Source: Pseudarthrobacter oxydans (GTDB lineage Bacteria > Actinomycetota > Actinomycetes > Actinomycetales > Micrococcaceae). Taken from it: a stretch of DNA of 64,000 nucleotides. The stretch covers positions 186,001 through 250,000 of the forward strand of contig NZ_JAUSSN010000004.1 of assembly GCF_030812335.1 (NCBI RefSeq), in the 5' to 3' direction. Numbering within the stretch: the first letter of the stretch is position 1; the number at the start of each line of letters is the position of its first letter. A model generated the notes under the pieces. That model was not told where the DNA came from, searched no databases, and saw only the letters and a program-made list of their open reading frames with translations. Both the position numbers and the translations under genes were made by a program. This document shows positions 8,926 through 16,856 of this stretch, piece by piece.

Positions 8926-10284
8926 TCATGAGAGCACCGAGCGAATGGATGCCTCCAGCACGGCGAGCCCCTCGTCGAGGACGTCGGCCTCGATCACCAG
9001 CGGGGGAAGCAGGCGGATCACGTTTCCGTTGGTGCCGCAGGTGAGCGTGAGGACCCCGTGGGCATTGGCCGCCTTGGCGGCGGCGGCGGCAAGGTCCCCC
9101 CGGGGACCTGAGCTGTCGCGGAACTCGATCGCCATCATGGCGCCCCGGCCGCGGACATCCGCGACGCCGTCCAGAGCCATCAGCGGCTCCAGGCGCCCCC
9201 GCACCGCGGTCTCGATGCGACCCGCGTTGTCGAGGAGGGCGCCCTCTTCCAGCAGTTCGAATACCGCCAGGGCGGCCTCGCACGCAACCGGGTTGCCGGC
9301 ATAGGTTCCGCCAAGTCCGCCCGGGTGAACGGCATTCATGAGTTCGGCCCGCCCGGTGGCGGCCGAGAGCGGCAGACCCGCGCCGAGGGCCTTCGCGGTC
9401 AACGTGATGTCCCCGGCAATTCCCTCATGCTCGGAAGCGAACAGTTTGCCGGTGCGGCCCAGACCGGTCTGGATCTCGTCGATGACCAGCACGATGCCGT
9501 GGCGCGTCGCGATCTCCCGCAGCCCGGTGAGGAACCCGGGGGCCTGGACGATGAAGCCACCCTCGCCCTGGATCGGCTCGATGACCATGGCGGCGAAGGT
9601 CTCCGGCCCGTTCTGGGCAAGCAGGGCCTCGATCCGTCCGAGGGCTTCCCCGGGCCCGTCCGGGGAGGTGTGCGCGGGCGCCGTCGGACCGCGGAACACG
9701 GAACCCGGAAGGGGTCCGAAGTTGAGCCGGTACGGGTTTTCCTTCGCCGTCATGGCCATCGTGAGCTGGGTGCGTCCGTGGTAGGCCTCGTCGAAGACGA
9801 GTATGTTCGGGCGCCGGGTTGCGGCCCGTGCGACCTTGATCGCGTTTTCCACAGCCTCCGAACCGGTGGTGAACAGGGCGGTCCGCTTCTCGAAGTCGCC
9901 GGGCGTGTGCTCGTTGAGCCACCGGCAGACGTCAACGAAGGACGCATATTCGGTAACCATGAAGCAGGTGTGCGTGAACCGCTCGAGCTGGGCGGCGGCG
10001 CGCTTGGCCACCTTCGGGTTCGCTGCGCCCACGCTGGTCACCGCGATGCCGGAGGCGAAGTCGATCAGGTGATTGCCGTCAACGTCCACGAGCAGCGAGC
10101 CCTGCGCATGCTCGATGAACACGGGCATGGTGATGCCGAAGGCGTTGGTGACATGGCGGCGGCGTTCGGCTTCCAGTTCACGGGAGCGCGGGCCCGGGAG
10201 CTCGGTGAGCAGGCGGCGGGCTGTTGCCGTGACGCTGGCCGGATCAGCGGCCGGGCTCGTGGCGGTCTCTGGTGTGACGGTCAA
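8926..10284 (-). CDS. gabT: 4-aminobutyrate/5-aminovalerate aminotransferase
   Basis: A 452-residue class III PLP aminotransferase that moves the amino group of GABA or 5-aminovalerate to 2-oxoglutarate. The motif IDEIQTGLGRTGK spans residues 268-280 (PLP-ring aspartate 269), the Schiff-base lysine is K298 in TLTAKALGAGLP, and GSEAVENAIK (141-150) binds the cofactor phosphate. The start is a TTG at 10284 with AGGAGG 5 nt upstream. It is first in an operon with the damaged CoA-transferase and dehydrogenase genes and is divergent from pucR. No semialdehyde dehydrogenase lies next to it. The gene itself looks intact. Confidence 0.88.
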   Translation of the reverse strand: MTVTPETATSPAADPASVTATARRLLTELPGPRSRELEAERRRHVTNAFGITMPVFIEHAQGSLLVDVDGNHLIDFASGIAVTSVGAANPKVAKRAAAQLERFTHTCFMVTEYASFVDVCRWLNEHTPGDFEKRTALFTTGSEAVENAIKVARAATRRPNILVFDEAYHGRTQLTMAMTAKENPYRLNFGPLPGSVFRGPTAPAHTSPDGPGEALGRIEALLAQNGPETFAAMVIEPIQGEGGFIVQAPGFLTGLREIATRHGIVLVIDEIQTGLGRTGKLFASEHEGIAGDITLTAKALGAGLPLSAATGRAELMNAVHPGGLGGTYAGNPVACEAALAVFELLEEGALLDNAGRIETAVRGRLEPLMALDGVADVRGRGAMMAIEFRDSSGPRGDLAAAAAKAANAHGVLTLTCGTNGNVIRLLPPLVIEADVLDEGLAVLEASIRSVLS

Positions 10285-10336
10285 GTGGTCCTCCTCATGT
10301 AGTGGATTCCACGATAGGGACGGCGCAGCCTGCTGT

Positions 10337-10387
10337 CTTTGGATGATTCGGCCCTTTGGAGAGGCGTGATCTCCGAATCGTACAAAG
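10337..10387. promoter_or_regulatory. Inverted-repeat operator between gabT and pucR
   Basis: CTTTGGATGATTCGG (10337-10351) and CCGAATCGTACAAAG (10373-10387) form an imperfect inverted repeat 21 bp apart, with an inner GGAGA/TCTCC dyad. It sits midway between the two divergent starts. The right half recurs exactly at 11891, so a PucR-type protein is the likely binder. Confidence 0.55.
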
Positions 10388-10409
10388 GCTCCCAGCTTAT
10401 GATTTATGC

Positions 10410-11852
10410 ATGATCACCCTCGCCCGGCTTGTCGAGGCCGCCAAGCCCGACCTGGTGCCCTACTGGCCGGTCCCGCTCCCCCGTGTTGAGCTCACGGGCG
10501 TTCATGTGTCCGAGCTCGAGGACCCGACCGTGTTCCTTTACGGAGGCGAACTGCTCCTCACCGTGGGTCTGCAGCTCGGCGGCCTCGACGGTGACGCCCG
10601 GGCGGACGCGGCCCGTGATTATGTGCAACGACTCGTCGAGGGCGGAGTGGCAGCTCTGGGTTTGGGCCTGGGCTCAGGCCACGCCATGGTGCCAGACGAG
10701 CTCCGGGCCGCTTGCGTGGAATCGGGCCTTCCCCTCCTGACGGTCCCCCGGGAATCACCTTTCCTGGCCGTATCGCGGGCCTACTGGGAGCTTGTCAGAC
10801 AAGGCGGCGAGGCCGAACTCACGGCCCTGCTGGGACTTCAGGTGGCACTGACACGCGCCGCCGCGGAAGAAAATGCAGAGCCCGAGATCGTCCGTGAACT
10901 CTCCCGCGCCCTCGGCACCTGGGTTGCCTACTTACCGGAAGGTGACGGGCCGCCGTCGTCGTCGGCTGCCAGCGGCGGTGAACTGCCGGCCGGACTGCTG
11001 GCGGAACTGGCCCGCGAATCTGTCAGACTGCGGACCGCCCGCCGCGGGGCGACCGGCAATATCCAACTCGCATCCGGTACCGCCTCCCTCTACCCGGTCT
11101 CCGCCGCTCCGGCGATGTCTGGCTACCTCGCGCTGGGTCGAAGCGGACAACTTGCTGCTGCAGAACGCCACCTGTTCCTGACCGCGTCCACGCTCCTTGC
11201 CGCCCGGGCGGCAGGACAACGCCGCGCGGCAGCTGAACGGCGCCGCGCCGAAGGGATGCTCGCAGCGCTCGTCCTGGAGGGACATGACGACGCCGCGCGC
11301 CTCCTCGCTAAGCAAATGGAGTCCGACCCGCTCCCCGAGACAGCTTTCGTCGCGGTGCTCCCAGACCTTGAAGAGTTGGCATCGCAGCCCCACCCGGACG
11401 GACTCGTGCTCGAACGTTCCGGTGTGATGTTCGTGCTCCAGGCAGCATCCAGCCCCTCACCGAAGCTGCCCAAGGGTGCCCGCGGCGCGTGGGGCGGCCC
11501 GATGCCGCTCCGGCGCCTGCACGAAATCGGCGCCCAGGTCGCCGAGATTGCGGCCTCGGCCCCGCCCGGACAGTTCATCCGCGTCGGGCACGGGCTCGAT
11601 CTGCCGGCCGACGAATGGGTGGACGCGCTGGTAGCGCACCCGGGCCACCTCCTCGAAACTGTCCGCGCGTACCTGGCCCACCGTGGGCAGTGGGAGGCCG
11701 CCGGGCGCGAAATCGGCGTACACCGGAACTCGGTGCGCTACAGGATTGCCCAGGCCAAGGAACTCCTCGGCGTGGACCTCGACGACCCCGACGTAGCAGC
11801 CCAGCTCTGGCTGGCCCTCCGAGGCCGGACGCAGGCGCCGCGCCAAGAGTAG
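10410..11852 (+). CDS. PucR-family transcriptional regulator
   Basis: A 480-residue regulator with the N-terminal PucR sensor domain (ITLARLVEAAKPDLVPYWPV through residue 120), a central GAF/GGDEF-like region and a C-terminal PucR helix-turn-helix (VHRNSVRYRIAQAKELLGVD). In this family the C-terminal domain binds DNA and the N-terminal half senses a catabolite. I start it at the ATG at 10410, because homologues begin with this ITL motif; the frame is open 54 nt further upstream but with no reason to use it. It lies between gabT and the alcohol dehydrogenase operon, and a common DNA box stands before both, so it may control both. Confidence 0.85.
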   Translation: MITLARLVEAAKPDLVPYWPVPLPRVELTGVHVSELEDPTVFLYGGELLLTVGLQLGGLDGDARADAARDYVQRLVEGGVAALGLGLGSGHAMVPDELRAACVESGLPLLTVPRESPFLAVSRAYWELVRQGGEAELTALLGLQVALTRAAAEENAEPEIVRELSRALGTWVAYLPEGDGPPSSSAASGGELPAGLLAELARESVRLRTARRGATGNIQLASGTASLYPVSAAPAMSGYLALGRSGQLAAAERHLFLTASTLLAARAAGQRRAAAERRRAEGMLAALVLEGHDDAARLLAKQMESDPLPETAFVAVLPDLEELASQPHPDGLVLERSGVMFVLQAASSPSPKLPKGARGAWGGPMPLRRLHEIGAQVAEIAASAPPGQFIRVGHGLDLPADEWVDALVAHPGHLLETVRAYLAHRGQWEAAGREIGVHRNSVRYRIAQAKELLGVDLDDPDVAAQLWLALRGRTQAPRQE

Positions 11853-11890
11853 AACAGTCCGCCTGCTGCCGTCCCGCCACAACGTTTCGG

Positions 11891-11904
11891 CGAATCGTAC
11901 AAAG
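11891..11904 (+). promoter_or_regulatory. Single PucR-type box before alcohol dehydrogenase
   Basis: CGAATCGTACAAAG is identical to 14 bases of the right half-site at 10374-10387. It lies about 117 nt before the dehydrogenase start codon in the spacer after pucR. Confidence 0.5.
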
Positions 11905-12020
11905 ATAAAGCCAACTTACGACATTCTGCACCATGACGGGCGCTGTCAGGTTGCCTACTCTCAATGGACAGTCCGGAACCGGTCCCTGCCCGGTTTCACT
12001 GCACCACTGAGAGGACAACC

Positions 12021-13175
12021 ATGACGATCGCAGACACCCGCCCAGCCACGAAGACGGCCGCCCGCACCAGGACCATCCGCGGGGCGGTACTGGAAGCCAT
12101 AGGGGCGGACCGGCCCTTCCAGGATTCGCTGCCCATCCGCGTGGACGAACTTGAGTTGGAAGGACCGGGCCAGGGTGAGATCCTTGTCCGCATAGAGGCC
12201 GCCGGGGTGTGCCACTCGGACCTCTCCGTGGTCAACGGAAACCGCCCCCGGCCGGTTCCGATGCTGCTCGGTCATGAAGCCGCCGGAATCGTGGAAGAAC
12301 TGGGCGAAGGCGTGGACGACGTCCCACTGGGCCAGCGTGTTGTGATGACCTTCCTCCCCCGGTGTGGAGAGTGCGCCGGATGCCGCTCGAACGGCAAGAC
12401 GCCGTGCGAGCAGGGCGGCGCCGCCAACGCGGAAGGAACGCTGCTCGGTGGCAGCCGGAGGCTCTCCAGAGACGGGGAGCCTGTACACCACCACCTCGGC
12501 GTCTCCGCGTTCGCCACGCACGCGGTGGTCTCCCGCCGTTCCGTGGTGCCCGTCGGCTCGGACGTGCCGGCGCACATCGCGGCGCTGCTCGGCTGTGCCC
12601 TGCTCACCGGCGGCGGAGCCATTCTCAACGTCGCCAAGCCGGGCCCCTCCGACCGGGTGGCCGTTGTCGGGGTCGGCGGGGTAGGCATGGCCGCGCTCAT
12701 CACCGCCAAGGCCACCGGCGTCGAACACGTCGTCGGCATCGATACTCTGCCCGCCAAACTGGAAGCCGCCATGAGTCTCGGCGCCACTGACGCCATGACC
12801 TCCGCGGCAGCGCTGGAACGCGGTGAAAAGTTCGACGCTGTCATTGAAGCCGCCGGACACCCCCGCGCACTGGAAGCTGCCATCGCCCTGACAAAGCCCG
12901 GCGGCATCACCGTGACGGTCGGACTGCCGGCCCCGGGCCAGCCCGCCTCAATCGACCCGCTCGCCCTGACGGCCGAGGCGCGGACCATCGTCGGCAGCTA
13001 CCTCGGCTCAGCCGTTCCCGAACACGACATCCCGATTTACGAACAGATGTGGCGCTCCGGGCAACTGGCCGTTGAAGGCCTTGTCTCGGACACCATCCCG
13101 CTCGATGAGATCAACCGCGCCATGGACACGCTCGACGGCGGCCACGCACTGCGCCAAATCATCACCTTTTCCTGA
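12021..13175 (+). CDS. Zinc-dependent alcohol dehydrogenase
   Basis: A 384-residue medium-chain dehydrogenase of the benzyl-alcohol type. Catalytic zinc ligands are C64 (GVCHSD) and H85/E86 (GHEAAG). Structural zinc cysteines are C115, C118, C121 and C129. The NAD-binding glycine motif is VVGVGGVGMAA. The ATG at 12021 has GAGAGGA upstream; the longer open frame from 11964 adds a non-conserved tail. It starts an operon with the monooxygenase (31 nt) and the esterase, so it probably oxidises a secondary or cyclic alcohol to the ketone used by the next enzyme. Confidence 0.85.
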   Translation: MTIADTRPATKTAARTRTIRGAVLEAIGADRPFQDSLPIRVDELELEGPGQGEILVRIEAAGVCHSDLSVVNGNRPRPVPMLLGHEAAGIVEELGEGVDDVPLGQRVVMTFLPRCGECAGCRSNGKTPCEQGGAANAEGTLLGGSRRLSRDGEPVHHHLGVSAFATHAVVSRRSVVPVGSDVPAHIAALLGCALLTGGGAILNVAKPGPSDRVAVVGVGGVGMAALITAKATGVEHVVGIDTLPAKLEAAMSLGATDAMTSAAALERGEKFDAVIEAAGHPRALEAAIALTKPGGITVTVGLPAPGQPASIDPLALTAEARTIVGSYLGSAVPEHDIPIYEQMWRSGQLAVEGLVSDTIPLDEINRAMDTLDGGHALRQIITFS

Positions 13176-13206
13176 CCCACCAGACATTCCCTGAGGAGAG
13201 AACATC

Positions 13207-14694
13207 ATGTCTTTGACCAACGACCACATTTACAGTGCCATCGTCATCGGCGCCGGCTTCGGAGGCCTGGGCCAGGGGGCCCAGTTCGTGCAGGAAGGCC
13301 TCGAGGACTTCCTGATCCTTGAACGCGGCAACGACGTCGGAGGTGTATGGCGCGAGAACACCTACCCGGGCGCCGCCTGCGACACCCAGGCGCTCGTTTA
13401 CTGCTACAGCTATTTCCTCAACCTGAAAGTTTCCCGGCTGTTCGCCGGCCAGGAAGAACTGCAGGGTTACCTGCGTTCCATGGTGGAGGAATTCGGCCTC
13501 GGCAACCACATCCGGTTCGGCCAGAACATCACAGCAACCGAATGGGACCAGGACCGCTGCCTCTGGACCGTGCATACCGCAGACGGCTCCCAGTTCATGG
13601 CCCGTTCCGTCGTGGCGGCCTGGGGCCAACTGAATGAGCCAAACATCCCGGACATCCCGGGCATTGAGTCCTTCGAAGGAGAGGTCTTCCACTCCTCCAC
13701 CTGGCGCCATGACCTGGACCTGACCGGCAAGCGCGTCGCATCCATCGGCTCGGCGGCCACCGCCGTCCAGTATGTACCCGAGGTAGCCAAGATCGCCTCG
13801 AACCTCACAGTGTTCCAGCGCTCGGCCAACTACATCCTCCCCCGCGACCAGTACGTCTTCACGGCCGAGGAGACCGCAGCGTTCCTGGCGGACCCGGAGC
13901 TTTACCGGACGAAGCGCCAGGCGATCCACGATTTCCGTGAAGCCGGATTCGAACGCACCCGCCGCCACTCTGCAGCGTCCGAGGAAGGTGTCCAGCAGGC
14001 TCGCCAGCACCTCGAGAGCCAGGTGGCGGACCCTGGACTGCGAGCCAAGCTCACACCCGACTACGACTTCGGCTGCAAGCGCATCCTCCGGAGCGATGAT
14101 TTTTACCCTGCCCTGAACCGCGAAAACGTGGACCTCGTGACCGAGCAGATCACCGAATTCACACCCCGTGGCATCCGGACGGCAGACGGCGTCGAGCACG
14201 AATTCGACGTGATCGTCTACGCCACCGGGTTCAAGAGCCACGCATTCCAGGGTTCCATGCGCGTTGCAGGACGCGACGGACTCAGCCTGGACGAGAGGTG
14301 GGGCAACGCCCCCGAGGCATACCTCGGCATCACCGTCGACAACTTCCCCAACCTCTTTATGGTTTACGGACCGAACACCAACCTGAACCACAACTCCGTG
14401 GTGTCCATGCTTGAGGCCCAGCACCGCTACATCGCGCAGGCTGTTGAGTACATCGCGGCCGGCGAGAAGACGGTACTGGAAGTTGACCGCAGCGTGCTCG
14501 AGGAGTTCAACGCCCACGTTCAGGACGAGCTCGATAAGTCTGCCTTCTCTTCGGAGTGCTCTTCCTGGTACAAGAACGGGGACGGCCGCGTCATCAACAA
14601 CTGGTCCGGGACCGTCAACGAGTACCGGGCCCACACGCAGGAACTCCAGCTCGAGGACTACCTCCAGCTGGCCGAGTCCGCCCCGGGAAAGTGA
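13207..14694 (+). CDS. Baeyer-Villiger-type flavin monooxygenase
   Basis: A 495-residue NAD(P)H- and FAD-dependent monooxygenase. It has the FAD motif GAGFGG (15-20), the Baeyer-Villiger fingerprint FxGxxxHxxxW as FEGEVFHSSTW (156-166), and a second nucleotide-binding motif IGSAATAVQ. The residue after the fingerprint tryptophan is Arg, not the usual Pro or Asp. Such enzymes insert oxygen next to a ketone to give an ester or lactone. The gene sits between an alcohol dehydrogenase and an esterase and overlaps the esterase by 4 bp, which fits a ketone-to-ester step. Confidence 0.85.
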   Translation: MSLTNDHIYSAIVIGAGFGGLGQGAQFVQEGLEDFLILERGNDVGGVWRENTYPGAACDTQALVYCYSYFLNLKVSRLFAGQEELQGYLRSMVEEFGLGNHIRFGQNITATEWDQDRCLWTVHTADGSQFMARSVVAAWGQLNEPNIPDIPGIESFEGEVFHSSTWRHDLDLTGKRVASIGSAATAVQYVPEVAKIASNLTVFQRSANYILPRDQYVFTAEETAAFLADPELYRTKRQAIHDFREAGFERTRRHSAASEEGVQQARQHLESQVADPGLRAKLTPDYDFGCKRILRSDDFYPALNRENVDLVTEQITEFTPRGIRTADGVEHEFDVIVYATGFKSHAFQGSMRVAGRDGLSLDERWGNAPEAYLGITVDNFPNLFMVYGPNTNLNHNSVVSMLEAQHRYIAQAVEYIAAGEKTVLEVDRSVLEEFNAHVQDELDKSAFSSECSSWYKNGDGRVINNWSGTVNEYRAHTQELQLEDYLQLAESAPGK

Positions 14695-15659
14695 CCAGCC
14701 AGGATCTGTTCAGCGGTAGGCCCGTAGCCGAGGACGCAGCAGCCGTTCTGGAAGGGTTCCGGGCCTCCGGTGGACGCTCGTTCCACACCTACCCCGTGGA
14801 CGAGGTGCGTGACCTGTACGAGCGCGGCTGCGCTGCCAACGGTCTCGACGGCGATTCACTCTCCGCGGTTTCCGACTTCGGGGTGCAGGACTTTGGGGTA
14901 CGGGTCTATGAGCCGCGCCCCGTCGGAGGCCCCACCGCCGTCGTGCTGTTTTTCCACGGCGGCGGATGGGTGATGGGCAGCCTCTCGACTCACGACGGGC
15001 TGTGCCGCAGGCTGGCCGCCTTGACCGGTCTCCCGGTCGTGGCGGTGGACTACCGGCTCGCCCCGGAGCACCAATACCCCGCGGCCATCGAGGACAGCCG
15101 GGATGCGCTGAACTGGCTGTTCACCGCCGGTCCGGTTCACGGCCTGGACGTGATCACGGCCGTACTGGCCGGTGACAGCGCAGGCGGGCAGCTGGCCGCG
15201 GTGCTGGCAATTGAAAACGCGAAAAGCGCTCATCCGCGGCCGATCGCGGCGCAGGTCCTCATCTACCCGATGGTCGATCTGACGATGTCTGCTCCGTCGT
15301 ACACCCGGGTCACGGAGGGCTTCCCCTTGGTTGCGGACACCATCGCCTGGTTCGCGGACCAGTACCTGCCCGAGGGAACCGACCGGGCGCGGCCGGATAT
15401 CAGCCCCGCTCTGGCGGAGCTCCCCTCCGGGCTTCCCCCGGCGTACGTGATCACAGTGGACAACGACCCGCTGGTGGACGAGGGGGCAGACTATGCCGCA
15501 GCCCTGGCCCAAGCCGGAACCGAGGTCCTGTACCAGCACCTCCCCGGGTACGCCCACGGACTCCTCACCTCCGCCGGGCGGATCCAGCGTGGCGAACAAA
15601 CAGTCGACGACATCGCCGGCTTCATCAGAAACCACGCAACCGGACTGGGACGGGGTTAG
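14691..15659 (+). CDS. Alpha/beta hydrolase (HSL-family esterase)
   Basis: A 322-residue hormone-sensitive-lipase family esterase. It shows the oxyanion motif HGGG (89-92), nucleophile GDSAGG (Ser163), acid DPLVDE (Asp259) and His289 in YAHGL. The GTG start at 14691 overlaps the monooxygenase stop (GTGA), so translation is probably coupled. No signal peptide is seen, so the enzyme is intracellular. It likely hydrolyses the ester or lactone made by the monooxygenase and completes a three-gene alcohol/ketone cleavage pathway. Confidence 0.85.
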   Translation: MTSQDLFSGRPVAEDAAAVLEGFRASGGRSFHTYPVDEVRDLYERGCAANGLDGDSLSAVSDFGVQDFGVRVYEPRPVGGPTAVVLFFHGGGWVMGSLSTHDGLCRRLAALTGLPVVAVDYRLAPEHQYPAAIEDSRDALNWLFTAGPVHGLDVITAVLAGDSAGGQLAAVLAIENAKSAHPRPIAAQVLIYPMVDLTMSAPSYTRVTEGFPLVADTIAWFADQYLPEGTDRARPDISPALAELPSGLPPAYVITVDNDPLVDEGADYAAALAQAGTEVLYQHLPGYAHGLLTSAGRIQRGEQTVDDIAGFIRNHATGLGRG

Positions 15660-15686
15660 GGAACGTCTGAGGCCCCTCCTCCTTCC

Positions 15687-15747
15687 CATCGACTGCTCCG
15701 CAACGGCCCTTTTGGACCCCCATCAGGGCCGTTGCGGAGCCATGGAT
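15687..15747. repeat. 60-bp palindromic repeat (R1)
   Basis: Perfect 16-bp inner arms (15695-15710 and 15725-15740, GCTCCGCAACGGCCCT) sit inside CCATC/GGATGG flanks. It lies 27 nt after the esterase stop and could end that transcript. It belongs to the same family as the elements at 33008, 36671, 38561, 38632 and 39484. The rest of the 285-bp spacer to the ABC gene shows no gene. Confidence 0.7.
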
Positions 15748-15944
15748 GGGCTTGGTTGGCTTGTCTGCGCCGGGCGCTCCCCAGTTGTCACAGATGGCTG
15801 CTAGAAACAGTCCCCCATGGCGGCCATTTGCTTGTAGGCTGTGGATCGGAGAGCCGGGAAGCCTGGTCGGCCCGCTGGCGGTGCGCCTGCGGAACGCCCT
15901 GGCAGCCGCCTCGGTCGTTTGACTGGACCGAGGGAAGGACCCCG

Positions 15945-16856
15945 ATGACCTCTGCAGCAGACCCCGTCATTAAAGCCACCATGCTCGCGAAGACCTTCGG
16001 CGCCACACGGGCCCTGGACGGACTCGACCTCAACGTCGCCGCGGGCGAGGTCCACGGCTTCCTGGGCCCCAACGGTGCCGGCAAATCAACGACCCTGCGG
16101 GTCCTCCTGGGACTCATCCGCCCGACGTCGGGCGTCGTCCGGGTCTTCGGGCTGGACCCGTGGCGCGACCCGGTCAATGTCCACCGGGACGTCGCCTACG
16201 TCCCGGGCGACGTGAGCCTCTGGCCGAACCTGACCGGCGGCGAGGTCATTGATCTGCTGACCGGCCTGCGCGGCGGCGCGGATGAACGGCTGCGCCGGAC
16301 GCTGATCGAGGACTTTGACTTTGACCCGAAGCGGAAGGCCCGCGCCTATTCCAAGGGCAACCGGCAGAAGGCGGCACTGATCGCCGCGTTCGCCCGCCCG
16401 GCCCGGCTGTATCTGCTGGATGAACCGAGCGCCGGCCTGGACCCGGTGATGGACACCGTGTTCCGCAGCCAGATCCGACGGGTCCGCGACGACGGGGCGA
16501 CCGTCCTGCTCTCCAGCCACATTCTCAGTGAGGTCGAGCAGCTCTGTGACCGGGTGACGATCATCCGTTCCGGCCGGGCCGTCGAAACCGGAAGCCTGGC
16601 CGAGCTCCGGCATCTGAGACGGACCCACTTCCGGGTCGAGGGCGGCGCCGACCCGGTCAGGCTGGCGGCGATTCCGGGCGTGCAGGGCGTCCGCGCGAAC
16701 GGGACGGCCGTGGAGTTCGACGCGGACGCGGCGGACCTGGCGCCCGTGCTCGCCGCCGTCGCCGCCGGCGGCGTCAGCGGCCTGACCGTGTCCCCGCCGT
16801 CGCTGGAGTCGCTGTTCCTCCGGCACTACAGCGACCGGAACGGGCAGGCGCGCTGA
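15945..16856 (+). CDS. ABC exporter ATP-binding protein
   Basis: A 303-residue ATPase of an ABC-2 exporter. Walker A is GPNGAGKST (about 41-49), the signature is the unusual YSKGNRQK (about 135), Walker B is LYLLDEPS (about 155) and the switch histidine is in SSHILSE. The ATG at 15945 is preceded by AGGGAAGGA; a longer frame upstream is not conserved. The stop overlaps the permease start (TGATG). The pair resembles the daunorubicin/tetronasin resistance type with one double-length permease. The cargo cannot be told from sequence. Confidence 0.88.
   Translation: MTSAADPVIKATMLAKTFGATRALDGLDLNVAAGEVHGFLGPNGAGKSTTLRVLLGLIRPTSGVVRVFGLDPWRDPVNVHRDVAYVPGDVSLWPNLTGGEVIDLLTGLRGGADERLRRTLIEDFDFDPKRKARAYSKGNRQKAALIAAFARPARLYLLDEPSAGLDPVMDTVFRSQIRRVRDDGATVLLSSHILSEVEQLCDRVTIIRSGRAVETGSLAELRHLRRTHFRVEGGADPVRLAAIPGVQGVRANGTAVEFDADAADLAPVLAAVAAGGVSGLTVSPPSLESLFLRHYSDRNGQAR

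Noticed and set aside
8795..9283. Missing N-terminus of the truncated CoA-transferase hidden in another frame
   Set aside because: None of the frames over the gabT 3' end encodes the expected CoA-binding start motif.
15732..15944. N-terminal extension of the ABC ATPase
   Set aside because: It starts inside repeat R1 and lacks similarity; the ATG at 15945 has a good ribosome site.
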